64,000 nt of DNA from a virus, in the IMG/VR virus record IMGVR_UViG_3300029268_000016, positions 1 to 64,000 of that record, one strand, 5' to 3'. This document shows positions 51,855 to 58,751 of the stretch, one piece after another (the stretch's first letter is position 1; each line of letters opens with the position of its first letter). A program made the translations under genes and the position numbers. Below the pieces are notes generated by a model. The model saw only the letters and a program-made list of their open reading frames with translations. It ran no database searches and was not told where the DNA came from.

Positions 51855-51892
51855 GGAAAACTCCGCACCCCGGGAATCGAGGTTGGCGGACC

Positions 51893-52111
51893 CTATCCCA
51901 CGATCACATCGGGGCGAAGGGCCTCAACGTCCACTGGTGGCTTCCCACAGACGCCGCACTTCGTTGGCGCTTGGCGGCAGTTGACGCTGACCCGGTTGCA
52001 GCACCGCGCGGCCCACACGACCTCCTCCTTCTGCTCAAGGAAGAGCGGCAGCATCAGCAACCGAACGGTCGGGTCGTCACGCAGAGGAACAGGCGTCTCT
52101 GGGTCGCTCAT
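51893..52111 (-). CDS. Small cysteine-rich protein
   Basis: 72 aa from ATG 52111, overlapping the DUF4314 stop. AARCCNRVSVNCRQAPTKCG followed by VCGKPPVDVE could bind zinc. Unknown. Confidence 0.55.
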   Translation of the reverse strand: MSDPETPVPLRDDPTVRLLMLPLFLEQKEEVVWAARCCNRVSVNCRQAPTKCGVCGKPPVDVEALRPDVIVG

Positions 52112-52341
52112 CAAACAACCTCCGGGCTCGGAATAATGTCGACGATGTCAGGCGGGCAGATGACCGACAACGTGCGCCCGTTGTCCCAGCGGATTCCAAG
52201 TTGCCACTCCTTGGAGACCCCAGATGGGCTCCGCTCAAAGACCGTGACGGTGTGGACTGTGCCTTCGGTACCGACGGGGATCGGATGCGGGTCATCAGGC
52301 ATGTGGACGAGACGAACTCGGTCACCTTTCTTCACGTTCAA
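52111..52341 (-). CDS. DUF4314-family protein
   Basis: 76 aa from TTG 52341 (GAGG, spacing 6); GTG 52335 is the alternative. VKKGDRVRLVHMPDDPHPIP, GTEGTVHTV and LGIRWDNGRTLSVICPPDIV follow the DUF4314 pattern (small beta barrel). Role unknown; common in phage and plasmid accessory regions. In-frame sequence upstream of the start is antisense-type and not coding. Confidence 0.7.
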   Translation of the reverse strand: MNVKKGDRVRLVHMPDDPHPIPVGTEGTVHTVTVFERSPSGVSKEWQLGIRWDNGRTLSVICPPDIVDIIPSPEVV

Positions 52342-52349
52342 GAGGCACC

Positions 52350-53546
52350 TCAGAAGGGAAGGACGGTCGGCTTTTCTGGAAGGTACGGGGCTGGGGCAGG
52401 AGTGCCAATCGCCTTGAGCGGGGCGTTCACAACCTTCATCGCCTCCCCAACCGCTGCCTTCAGCGCAGTAGCCTTTGCAGCCGCTGCAGCCTTCGTAGCA
52501 TTGGCCGCGTCTGCGAGAGCCTGCGCGTTGTCGACGTGCTTCATCACGCTGGCCATGTCTGCGTTGACCGCCGCGACGTCGACGTAGGTCGGTGTCTTCT
52601 TGTAGTGGAAGGTGATCAGGTGCGTGACCTGAGGGAGGTAGACCGCGTCGCACATCCATGACTTCGTCGCGGCGTCCCAGCTTCGGTCCTTGTAAGGGAT
52701 CGTGTTCTTGAACCCTGCGATGAACGCCGCGCTGTAGGGCGTGTTGATCTTCAGGCTGTTCCCGTTCTTTTCGATTCGGCAGGGGGACACCGGGCCTCCG
52801 GGTGCTGGGGTTGCTTGCACTGTAACAGGCGTCGGTGCAGGCGTCGGCGTCGGCGCAGGTGTCTTGCTTTCGAGGAACGTGTCCACCTCAGCGCGAACCA
52901 CCGACAGCCCGATGGACATCGGGTAGTGAGTCTGGACGATCGTGGCGAAGGCGTCGAGGTGCTTTGGTTCGACGCCGATCATTCGACGACCCGGTTTTGG
53001 CGATGGGACGTACACCGCGCCGAGGTTGTGAAGCTTTTGGCGCGCTGCTGGGCAGCGTGGACCGTCGATGAAGATTCGAGGGCCCCTCGCGGTGAGCGGG
53101 TTGAAAGTGACTGCGGCGTCCCCGGTGGAGGCTTCGCCGTTCCAGAGAGCTGCGACACCGAGGTACCCCAGCCAGCGAGCGACTTCCGAGAAGGCTTTCA
53201 GCGTCTTCCAGCGGGTGTCGTCGTAGCTCAGGATCTTCTCGATCTTGCGGATGGCGATGCGCCAGTCAGTTCCGTCGATGTTCATCGTGAGCATGCCGAG
53301 CAGGTCGGCATACGTCGCGTGCGCGTCGACGTTGATGCTGGCGTCAGCTTTGATCGTCAGGAGCGCCATGAGTGCTTCTGGCGGGTTCGCTGGGATGCTG
53401 TTCGCGAGAAGCTTGTTGTCCTGCTTCCGGCAGACAGGGCCGATGCCTGCCTCGATGGACGCCATGTCCGTGAGGTCTTTGCGGCACCGGCAGCAGGAGC
53501 GGCCCGTGTGCGACTTGAAACTCGATGCGACAGGCGTTGCGTTCAT
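52350..53546 (-). CDS. DUF6011-like zinc domain plus HARP-like domain protein
   Basis: 398 aa from ATG 53546. N-terminal CCRCRKDLTDMASIEAGIGP, then VCRKQD fits the DUF6011 zinc domain. After a linker of Pro/Thr repeats (TPAPTPTPAPTP) comes a HARP/DUF5710-like unit: YSAAFIAGFKNTIPYKDRSW followed by DAATKSWMC, which in SMARCAL1-type proteins binds forked DNA. An Ala/Lys-rich helical C-terminus follows. A DNA-binding role is inference. The leader forms a hairpin CTCACCG/CGGTGAG ending in GGAG. Confidence 0.55.
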   Translation of the reverse strand: MNATPVASSFKSHTGRSCCRCRKDLTDMASIEAGIGPVCRKQDNKLLANSIPANPPEALMALLTIKADASINVDAHATYADLLGMLTMNIDGTDWRIAIRKIEKILSYDDTRWKTLKAFSEVARWLGYLGVAALWNGEASTGDAAVTFNPLTARGPRIFIDGPRCPAARQKLHNLGAVYVPSPKPGRRMIGVEPKHLDAFATIVQTHYPMSIGLSVVRAEVDTFLESKTPAPTPTPAPTPVTVQATPAPGGPVSPCRIEKNGNSLKINTPYSAAFIAGFKNTIPYKDRSWDAATKSWMCDAVYLPQVTHLITFHYKKTPTYVDVAAVNADMASVMKHVDNAQALADAANATKAAAAAKATALKAAVGEAMKVVNAPLKAIGTPAPAPYLPEKPTVLPF

Positions 53547-53943
53547 TTGAGGCTCCTCACCGAAATCCGTTCCGGTGAGATGGGAGTAACCAGCTCCCCG
53601 CACGTTCACAGATCCGGCGGAAAGTCTTCAGCGAAAGACCAGTCGAAAGTCGCGGAACTCAACTCCGCGAACAGAGGGGCAGAAAACTCGGACACCACGA
53701 GCCCGGAGAGGGGCAGCAGGCTCGGACATCCCGAGCAAGCACCCGAGACTGCTTGCCTACGTACAGCCCCGATCGCCCCACATGCAGCCCCGATCCCCGT
53801 ACATCACGAGATCCATCGCGTCGCAAAGCCGTTTCAGCGCGAAACGGTGATCGCTCGCAGATCCGGATCTGAGCGCAATCATTTTTTCGCGGATTTTTTC
53901 TTCGCAGATCACCGCGCCCGGAAGCCGTTTTCTGGCTGATCCG

Positions 53944-53966
53944 CAGATCAGTTCAAATGAACTCAC
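53944..53966. promoter_or_regulatory. Operator-like inverted repeat, copy 2
   Basis: AGTTCA-AA-TGAACT, 11 nt upstream of the -35 at 53975. Same 23-bp block as copy 1. Confidence 0.5.
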
Positions 53967-53974
53967 CACAAGCG

Positions 53975-54002
53975 TTGACTTTTGCGGGGCTGGTGTTATG
54001 CT
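53975..54002 (+). promoter_or_regulatory. Sigma70-type promoter for the SWIM gene cluster
   Basis: AAGCG-TTGACT, 16-nt spacer, TATGCT (53997-54002). Matches the promoter at 49716 in both boxes, spacer length and the CAAGCG before the -35. Confidence 0.78.
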
Positions 54003-54009
54003 GTGTTCA

Positions 54010-54023
54010 CGGCACGGATGCCG
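54010..54023 (+). promoter_or_regulatory. Leader tetraloop hairpin 3
   Basis: CGGCA-CGGA-TGCCG, then AAGGAG and ATG 54041. Starts about 8 nt after the -10, so it would lie at the 5' end of the transcript. Confidence 0.7.
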
Positions 54024-54040
54024 CACCGAAGGAGCCCGCC

Positions 54041-54238
54041 ATGATCGCCATCGCCACTGTCCTCGCCACCGTCCCCAGCCAGTCGAACCCCGAGGTGGTC
54101 TACACCATCCGTCGCGGCGGCGACGGCAACGTGTACTGCACCTGCCCAGCATGGCGGTTCCAGAAGCTCAACCCCGCGCAGCGCACCTGCAAGCACCTCC
54201 GGGCCCTCGCGGCCAGCATGAAGCAGCACGCGAAGTGA
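54041..54238 (+). CDS. Small SWIM zinc-finger protein
   Basis: 65 aa. VYCTCPAWRFQKLNPAQRTC then KHLRAL gives CxCx(n)CxH, the SWIM-type zinc finger, which is usually one part of a larger DNA- or protein-binding protein; here it stands alone. Confidence 0.7.
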   Translation: MIAIATVLATVPSQSNPEVVYTIRRGGDGNVYCTCPAWRFQKLNPAQRTCKHLRALAASMKQHAK

Positions 54239-54259
54239 GCCGCTTTTCCCACCCTCACA

Positions 54260-54273
54260 CGGCATGTTTGCCG
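54260..54273 (+). promoter_or_regulatory. Leader tetraloop hairpin 4
   Basis: CGGCA-TGTT-TGCCG, then CGGAG and ATG 54288. Confidence 0.6.
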
Positions 54274-54287
54274 CTCGGAGACCGACC

Positions 54288-54512
54288 ATGAATCGCCCCG
54301 TCCTCAGCCCCCGCTTCACCCACGACTGCGCTGACTGCCGCCTTGTGGCGGTCCGCGAGGGGGTCGACCTCTACATCTGCCCCACCGGAGATGTGGTGGC
54401 CCGCCACGGCAACCGCGAGGACGCCTACAAGGCGCTCCCGGTCGAGATGGTCCGCGAGGGCCGGTTCGCCCCCTACATCGACGCGGTAGAGGCGCTCGAC
54501 GCAGGCGCGTGA
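54288..54512 (+). CDS. Small hypothetical protein
   Basis: 74 aa. HDCADCRLVAVREGVDLYIC then GDVVARHGNREDAYKALPVE; two Cys pairs at the start. Unknown. Confidence 0.6.
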   Translation: MNRPVLSPRFTHDCADCRLVAVREGVDLYICPTGDVVARHGNREDAYKALPVEMVREGRFAPYIDAVEALDAGA

Positions 54513-54569
54513 GCCGCAGCCTCCCCCGCGCAACGCAGCCTCCCCCGGTCAGCCCGGGGTTTCGGCGTA

Positions 54570-54585
54570 GCGGCACGGTTGTCGC
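54570..54585 (+). promoter_or_regulatory. Leader tetraloop hairpin 5
   Basis: GCGGCA-CGGT-TGTCGC (one G-U pair), then AAGGAG and ATG 54600. Confidence 0.6.
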
Positions 54586-54599
54586 GCAAGGAGCAAAGC

Positions 54600-54812
54600 A
54601 TGCGGACCCCAAAGACCACCAAGCTTCACATCGTCGAACGCGCCACGGGCGTGGTGCTCGACGCAGACGCTGCCCCCACGGCCTTCCTCTGCGCCAAGGG
54701 CGGGCCCGCCGTCAAGCGCGACGGGTGCTGGCTTGAAACCCGTTCCGAGGGGTTCGAGGTTCGCGACGGCGAGCAGATCTTCGACGTCCGGGTCCGCGCC
54801 ACGCGCGGTTGA
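54600..54812 (+). CDS. Small hypothetical protein
   Basis: 70 aa, beta-rich: KLHIVERATGVVLDADAAPT, then WLETRSEGFEVRDGEQIFDV. Unknown. Confidence 0.6.
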   Translation: MRTPKTTKLHIVERATGVVLDADAAPTAFLCAKGGPAVKRDGCWLETRSEGFEVRDGEQIFDVRVRATRG

Positions 54813-54837
54813 ACTGAAGTTACTCCCTCCCACAACC

Positions 54838-54851
54838 CGGCACGAATGCCG
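54838..54851 (+). promoter_or_regulatory. Leader tetraloop hairpin 6
   Basis: CGGCA-CGAA-TGCCG, then GGAG and ATG 54866. Confidence 0.65.
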
Positions 54852-54865
54852 ACTTGGAGAATGTC

Positions 54866-55144
54866 ATGAAAGCCGTCACCGGAAACACCTTCCCCGTGAA
54901 GGATCAGATCAAGTCTCTCGGAGGTCGATGGGATGGCACGAAGAAGTGCTGGAACGTCCCTGACGATAAGTTCGATGCCGCGATGGCGCTCGTCACAGGA
55001 GCAGGCCCAAAGGGCAGCTACGTCGCCTCGACAGGCCCTGTGCGCGCCGCTCCCCGCCCCTCGAAGGGGTGGCGAGCCTGTGGCTACCCGGGATGCAACA
55101 GATCGCACTGTGATGAGTGTGAGGGAGCCGGGTTCTACGGGTGA
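54866..55144 (+). CDS. DUF5710/HARP-like small protein
   Basis: 92 aa. AVTGNTFPVKDQIKSLGGRW then WDGTKKCWNVPDDKFDAAMA fits the short unit found in DUF5710 and related to HARP (R-W-D...W-x-V-P). The C-terminus has CGYPGCNRSHCDECEGAG, a possible zinc site. Confidence 0.55.
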   Translation: MKAVTGNTFPVKDQIKSLGGRWDGTKKCWNVPDDKFDAAMALVTGAGPKGSYVASTGPVRAAPRPSKGWRACGYPGCNRSHCDECEGAGFYG

Positions 55145-55350
55145 CGCTCACGTGGATCGCCTGCGGTGTCTGCGACGACGGCGGGTTCGTTTGGATCTCG
55201 TGCGTGCGCTACAGCAGCGCGCACTGGCGCCGGAAGGGCGAGTCAGAATTTTCTATTGTGAAACACCGCGAGCGCTTTTGCTACCCGTGCAACTGCGCAC
55301 AGGGCGAGAGCTGGATGGAGGCTCGCAGGCGAGGCGAGGATCCTGACTGA
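55141..55350 (+). CDS. Small zinc-ribbon-like protein
   Basis: 69 aa from GTG 55141 (4-nt overlap). ACGVCDDGGFVWISCV and FCYPCNCAQGE. Last gene of the SWIM cluster; converges with the gene at 55353. Confidence 0.55.
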   Translation: MTLTWIACGVCDDGGFVWISCVRYSSAHWRRKGESEFSIVKHRERFCYPCNCAQGESWMEARRRGEDPD

Positions 55351-55352
55351 GG

Positions 55353-55811
55353 TCAGCTGGACTTGGAGGATCGAACGCCGCGCTTCTTCCAGTTTTCCAG
55401 CCGCTTCAGCCTCGCCGCCAACTCATCGATGGCAACTCGGTTGTCCGCACAAGCACATGGAGGTGCCTCTTTGGCGACAGCGAGATCCTTCTCCAGCGAG
55501 GTCTTCAGCTCCGCGACAACATCAAGCTCTTGCTGAAGAACAGCCTCATTTTCGAGGGCGTTGACACTAGCCGACTCCGCAATCTCCTTCATGCGCTCAT
55601 CGTGCCGCACCTTCAAAACCGTCTCCAGCTTCTTGCCGAGACCCAACAGCAACACGACAACCGCTACAAAGGCGCCGAGGGGCCCAGAGTCCTGCGCCAC
55701 GACCGGCTCCAGCACAGGGGCCTGCGAGGGGTCGACGGCGATGCTCGCGAGATCGTCGGAAGTCAGCCCGTCCGTAGCTTCGAGTTCCGAGTTTTCTTCT
55801 TCAGGATTCAT
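55353..55811 (-). CDS. One-TM coiled-coil protein
   Basis: 152 aa from ATG 55811. Acidic N-terminus, one TM helix at ~47-63 (LGAFVAVVVLLLGLG), then a basic stop and long coiled coil (MKEIAESASVNALENEAVLQ) and a Cys pair (PPCACADN). Topology fits an inner-membrane spanin or a phage membrane scaffold; not proven. Confidence 0.55.
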   Translation of the reverse strand: MNPEEENSELEATDGLTSDDLASIAVDPSQAPVLEPVVAQDSGPLGAFVAVVVLLLGLGKKLETVLKVRHDERMKEIAESASVNALENEAVLQQELDVVAELKTSLEKDLAVAKEAPPCACADNRVAIDELAARLKRLENWKKRGVRSSKSS

Positions 55812-55977
55812 CGAGGACCCCGGGGGTTGTAGTTCAGTCGTTCTTCGCACTGAAGCTTGGCTGCGATGGAGAATCTGCGCAAATATCGCTTCAGGTAGCG
55901 CGAAGCTGGTGTCCTGAGCCTACTTCTGAGCTGTTACTACCCTCCAGACCACAAGCTCAATGCTCATAAGGACACCC

Positions 55978-56229
55978 ATGTCACGCAAGAATTCCACCGA
56001 GAATCCGAAGTTCATCGCCTCCCGGCCTCTCGTCGGCGAGATGCGGTCCGTTATCAAGCGGTCGATCCATCTGTGCCCGGAGGCCGACCCTGAGACGCTC
56101 ATGGCCGAACTGTTCCACCGGTTTGTCGAAGAAGGGCTCGCCGAGCAGGCCGACTGGTCGGAAGACCTTGTCTTCTCGATGATCCTTGCGGAATTTGACG
56201 TCATGTGGGCGACTGCGGAGGTGGTGTGA
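55978..56229 (+). CDS. Small hypothetical protein
   Basis: 83 aa from ATG 55978 (AAGGA). ASRPLVGEMRSVIKRSIHLC and an acidic C-terminal helix. TGTTAC at 55932-55937. Unknown. Confidence 0.6.
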   Translation: MSRKNSTENPKFIASRPLVGEMRSVIKRSIHLCPEADPETLMAELFHRFVEEGLAEQADWSEDLVFSMILAEFDVMWATAEVV

Positions 56230-56363
56230 AAACCATCAAGCTCAAGACGCGTTCCTACGTCGCCCGCCAAGCGTGGGATCGGAATGGTGCGGGTCAGCAC
56301 CGGGATCAGAAGGCTCACGCGAAGCGGCAGGCTTGCAGAGGACGCGTTGTCGACGACGACTGA
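56226..56363 (+). CDS. Small basic protein (45 aa)
   Basis: GTG 56226 overlaps the previous stop (GTGA), with GGAGG upstream. The protein is very basic (KTIKLKTRSYVARQAWDRNG, then AHAKRQACRGRVVDDD), like other short phage arginine-rich proteins of unknown role. The stop is immediately followed by the GGACCATACGGGCC site. Confidence 0.55.
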   Translation: MKTIKLKTRSYVARQAWDRNGAGQHRDQKAHAKRQACRGRVVDDD

Positions 56364-56383
56364 GGACCATACGGGCCTGTTAC
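56364..56383 (+). promoter_or_regulatory. GGACCATACGGGCC site joined to TGTTAC
   Basis: GGACCATACGGGCC (56364-56377) runs directly into TGTTAC (56378-56383), 11 nt before the ATG at 56394. The only place where the two recurring words abut, so perhaps the fullest form of one control element. Confidence 0.5.
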
Positions 56384-56393
56384 TGGATCAGGC

Positions 56394-57554
56394 ATGAAGC
56401 ACCCGAAGTACCCGCTCTACATGGAAGGCGACCCGACTACGGTGATGCCGGACGGATCGACACTCTGGACCAAGCCGGGGTCCATCGGTCCTGCGATGGA
56501 CTACGAGAAGGTCGATGGTTCGCTCCAGATCAAGACGATCGGGGACCTCTATCGGTACACGCAGTCCCTCATTCGGGATGGTTTCAACGGGAACCCTCGT
56601 CCCGGCGTTCTGGACATCGACCACAACAAGATCCTGCTGACGCTTGGAGTAGTCAGCGCGCACAGAAACGCGAAGGACTTTGGCATCGACGACATGGCGA
56701 TGACTCCGCGAGAGGAGATCGCCCGAGACTCGTCCATCCTGCACCATTGGCAGCACCACCGCTGGGATGCCAATGGGCGCTTCATCTATGACCTCACCGT
56801 CGAGATCGCCCAAGCCTTCCTCGACACAGACCTCACCGTCGTCCCTGAAAACATCACCATCCCTGAGAGCACTTGCTACATCGCTGTCCCTGCAAGCCTC
56901 GGCCTGGAGGTATGGCACGCAGCCACGGGCTTCCATGACCTCGATGGCTTCTACGTCACGCTCTCCGACGAGATCTTCACCATCATCGCGTGCGGCTTCG
57001 CTCACCCCGGGCGCCCGAGCTACGACAACGCACTCGCGTCCTTTACCTTCGCCAGCTTGGGGAAAGAGACCATCGCTGAGTGGATCGCGAAGGAGGAACT
57101 CGACCCAATATCAACAAAGATCATGGGGCCGAACGCATCCCAAGTCCCCATCTGGACCCGGCTCGTCGCCAACGCTCTCCTCTACGTCGCCAACGTCCGC
57201 GAAGACGTTCGCCACGACGAGGACTACGGCGTTCCTTCCAAGAAGATAGAGCACGCGAAGCGGATTCAGGGGCGGCGCGTCCGCGAGAAGTACCTGAGCG
57301 AGTGGCGGGTGCGATGCCGCTACCACATCCTCGGCGAAGCGGTGCAGAAGGCTCTGCGCTCCTCGACAAGCGGGACCGGCGCTGTTGGCGCATCCCCACA
57401 GGTCCGCTTCTCTGTGCGAGGACACTGGCGTCAGCAGCCTCACGGCCCTCAGAACTCCCTGCGGAAGCTGTTGTGGATCCAACCCTTCTGGAAGGGCGCT
57501 GACAAGGAATCATCAGACACGCCACGAACGACCCATATCGTGAAAGTGGTTTGA
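56394..57554 (+). CDS. AcrVA2-like protein (possible anti-CRISPR family)
   Basis: 386 aa. The middle has ESTCYIAVPASLGLEVWHA then DLDGFYVTLSD. The C-terminus has VRGHWRQQPHGPQNSLRKL then LWIQPFWKGAD. This matches the AcrVA2 pattern, in which a C-terminal RGHW...WQP-type segment follows a central domain with a cysteine-containing strand and a G-F-W/Y loop. AcrVA2 of Moraxella destroys Cas12a mRNA while binding the nascent protein; homologues are widespread in phages without known Cas12a hosts, so activity is not implied. Confidence 0.5.
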   Translation: MKHPKYPLYMEGDPTTVMPDGSTLWTKPGSIGPAMDYEKVDGSLQIKTIGDLYRYTQSLIRDGFNGNPRPGVLDIDHNKILLTLGVVSAHRNAKDFGIDDMAMTPREEIARDSSILHHWQHHRWDANGRFIYDLTVEIAQAFLDTDLTVVPENITIPESTCYIAVPASLGLEVWHAATGFHDLDGFYVTLSDEIFTIIACGFAHPGRPSYDNALASFTFASLGKETIAEWIAKEELDPISTKIMGPNASQVPIWTRLVANALLYVANVREDVRHDEDYGVPSKKIEHAKRIQGRRVREKYLSEWRVRCRYHILGEAVQKALRSSTSGTGAVGASPQVRFSVRGHWRQQPHGPQNSLRKLLWIQPFWKGADKESSDTPRTTHIVKVV

Positions 57555-57598
57555 CCCCTGCTAGGGTCCTCAGGTCCGCTTTGGACGTAGAGGTTCAC

Positions 57599-58195
57599 AT
57601 GAGCATGGTTCCCGTGAAGTACTGGCAGGGTGGAAAGCCGTGGGGCACTGAACAGATCTTCCCCGGGGTCTCGATGGGAGGAAGCGGATGCGTCATCAGC
57701 ACCTCCGCCATCATTCTCTCGATGTTGCTAGGGAAGGTCATCACACCGATGGACGTGCTGACCAAGTGTCGCAAAACGCCCGGTGCCCTTGTCAACAGCC
57801 GAGGGAAGTCCCCCGGCAGCCTGATGGTATGGCCGGTGGTCTGCAAAGCCTTCGGCGTGCTCTGCGATGAGTCGGTCGCTGGGGTTCCCGGGCTCAAGCC
57901 GCGCTACGACTTTGGAAAACTGAAGGTCGACGACAACGCGGACCTCGCCGGGACGCTGGCCGAGGCGATGACGCACGGGCTGGCCGCAGTGCGCGTGGAC
58001 ATCGATGGTGACGGGAAGGGCGACCACACCATCGCATGTGTCGGTCGCGACGGTGACGGCTTCCTGTGTAGCGACCCTGCGCTTGGCAAGACGATCACGC
58101 TCGACGCGAACTTGGAGAAGCCGGACGTGTTCTGGGGTCCAAAGCAGAAGCTCTACCGCGCCGTCGCCATCCGAGCGGTCTACATCAAGAAGTGA
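57599..58195 (+). CDS. C39-like cysteine peptidase
   Basis: 198 aa. GGSGCVISTSAIILSMLLG (Cys31 nucleophile), GDHTIACVGRDG (His143) and FLCSDPALGK (Asp159) follow the peptidase C39/papain-like order. No signal peptide and no cell-wall-binding domain. Could cleave a host protein or peptidoglycan; the only endolysin-like candidate in the window. Confidence 0.65.
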   Translation: MSMVPVKYWQGGKPWGTEQIFPGVSMGGSGCVISTSAIILSMLLGKVITPMDVLTKCRKTPGALVNSRGKSPGSLMVWPVVCKAFGVLCDESVAGVPGLKPRYDFGKLKVDDNADLAGTLAEAMTHGLAAVRVDIDGDGKGDHTIACVGRDGDGFLCSDPALGKTITLDANLEKPDVFWGPKQKLYRAVAIRAVYIKK

Positions 58196-58435
58196 TCAGA
58201 AGCTTCCTTTCAGGGAAGCCATGAAGGTACCAGTCTCTCGATCGTGCGTGAGAGAAAACTGGACCTTCGCATCTATGTGCGCGCGCTCCAGCATGAAGTC
58301 CAGCTTGCCTTGAACGAACTCCCGTATCAGCGCCTCGGCGATCTTCGTCGAGGATGCGTCCATGATGGGGCTTCGGATGATGCTAGCTGCTTCGGCGTTT
58401 ATCGAGTCGAGCGCCTGTTGTGGAGTGAACTTCAT
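58196..58435 (-). CDS. Small hypothetical protein
   Basis: 79 aa from ATG 58435 (AAGG). Helix (LDSINAEAASIIRSPIMDAS) then a beta hairpin (KVQFSLTHDRETGTFMASLK). Overlaps the repeat protein stop by 4 nt. Confidence 0.55.
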   Translation of the reverse strand: MKFTPQQALDSINAEAASIIRSPIMDASSTKIAEALIREFVQGKLDFMLERAHIDAKVQFSLTHDRETGTFMASLKGSF

Positions 58436-58737
58436 GGCAGCACCTTGATGGTCCCGATCGGGTACGAAAGAATTGAAAGTCGACCTTTCGGCGCTGGCAC
58501 ACTTGAAAGCTTGGCCGACAGGCTTCCGGGTTGCCCATCGATGCACTCGTAGAAGCGCCCCGTCGGAGGACCGACGGTCGTCGAGGCACCTTGCGTCACC
58601 GGATAGACGTTCAGATCCTGCGGCTGCTCATAGGATGGAACATCGCACGAGCTTGTGTCCTCAGTCAGCCCACCCAAGGTCACCGGGTAGACGTTGAGTG
58701 GTTGAGGCTGTTCCCAAGACGGTTTCTCGCACGACAT
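58432..58737 (-). CDS. Small protein with tandem YPVT repeat
   Basis: 101 aa. Two consecutive ~30-residue units share SCxxPSxEQPQxLNVYPVTxG (positions ~2-22 and ~30-50). The rest is a small beta domain. Located beside the glycine-rich fibre, so maybe a fibre accessory; unknown. Confidence 0.55.
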   Translation of the reverse strand: MSCEKPSWEQPQPLNVYPVTLGGLTEDTSSCDVPSYEQPQDLNVYPVTQGASTTVGPPTGRFYECIDGQPGSLSAKLSSVPAPKGRLSILSYPIGTIKVLP

Positions 58738-58751
58738 GGAGACCTCAGACG

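Larger units (their letters stand above)
53547..54040. other. 494-nt non-coding region with palindromes, promoter and repeats
   Basis: No gene. From left to right: short direct repeats of CAGCCCCGATC (around 53765 and 53785), a hairpin CCGTTTC/GAAACGG (53829-53847), a perfect palindrome CAGATCCGGATCTG (53858-53871), and two TTTTTT tracts. CGCAGATC occurs three times (53856, 53903, 53942), then come operator copy 2, the sigma70-type promoter and a leader hairpin. Probably the main control region for the plus-strand small-gene unit. Confidence 0.6.
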
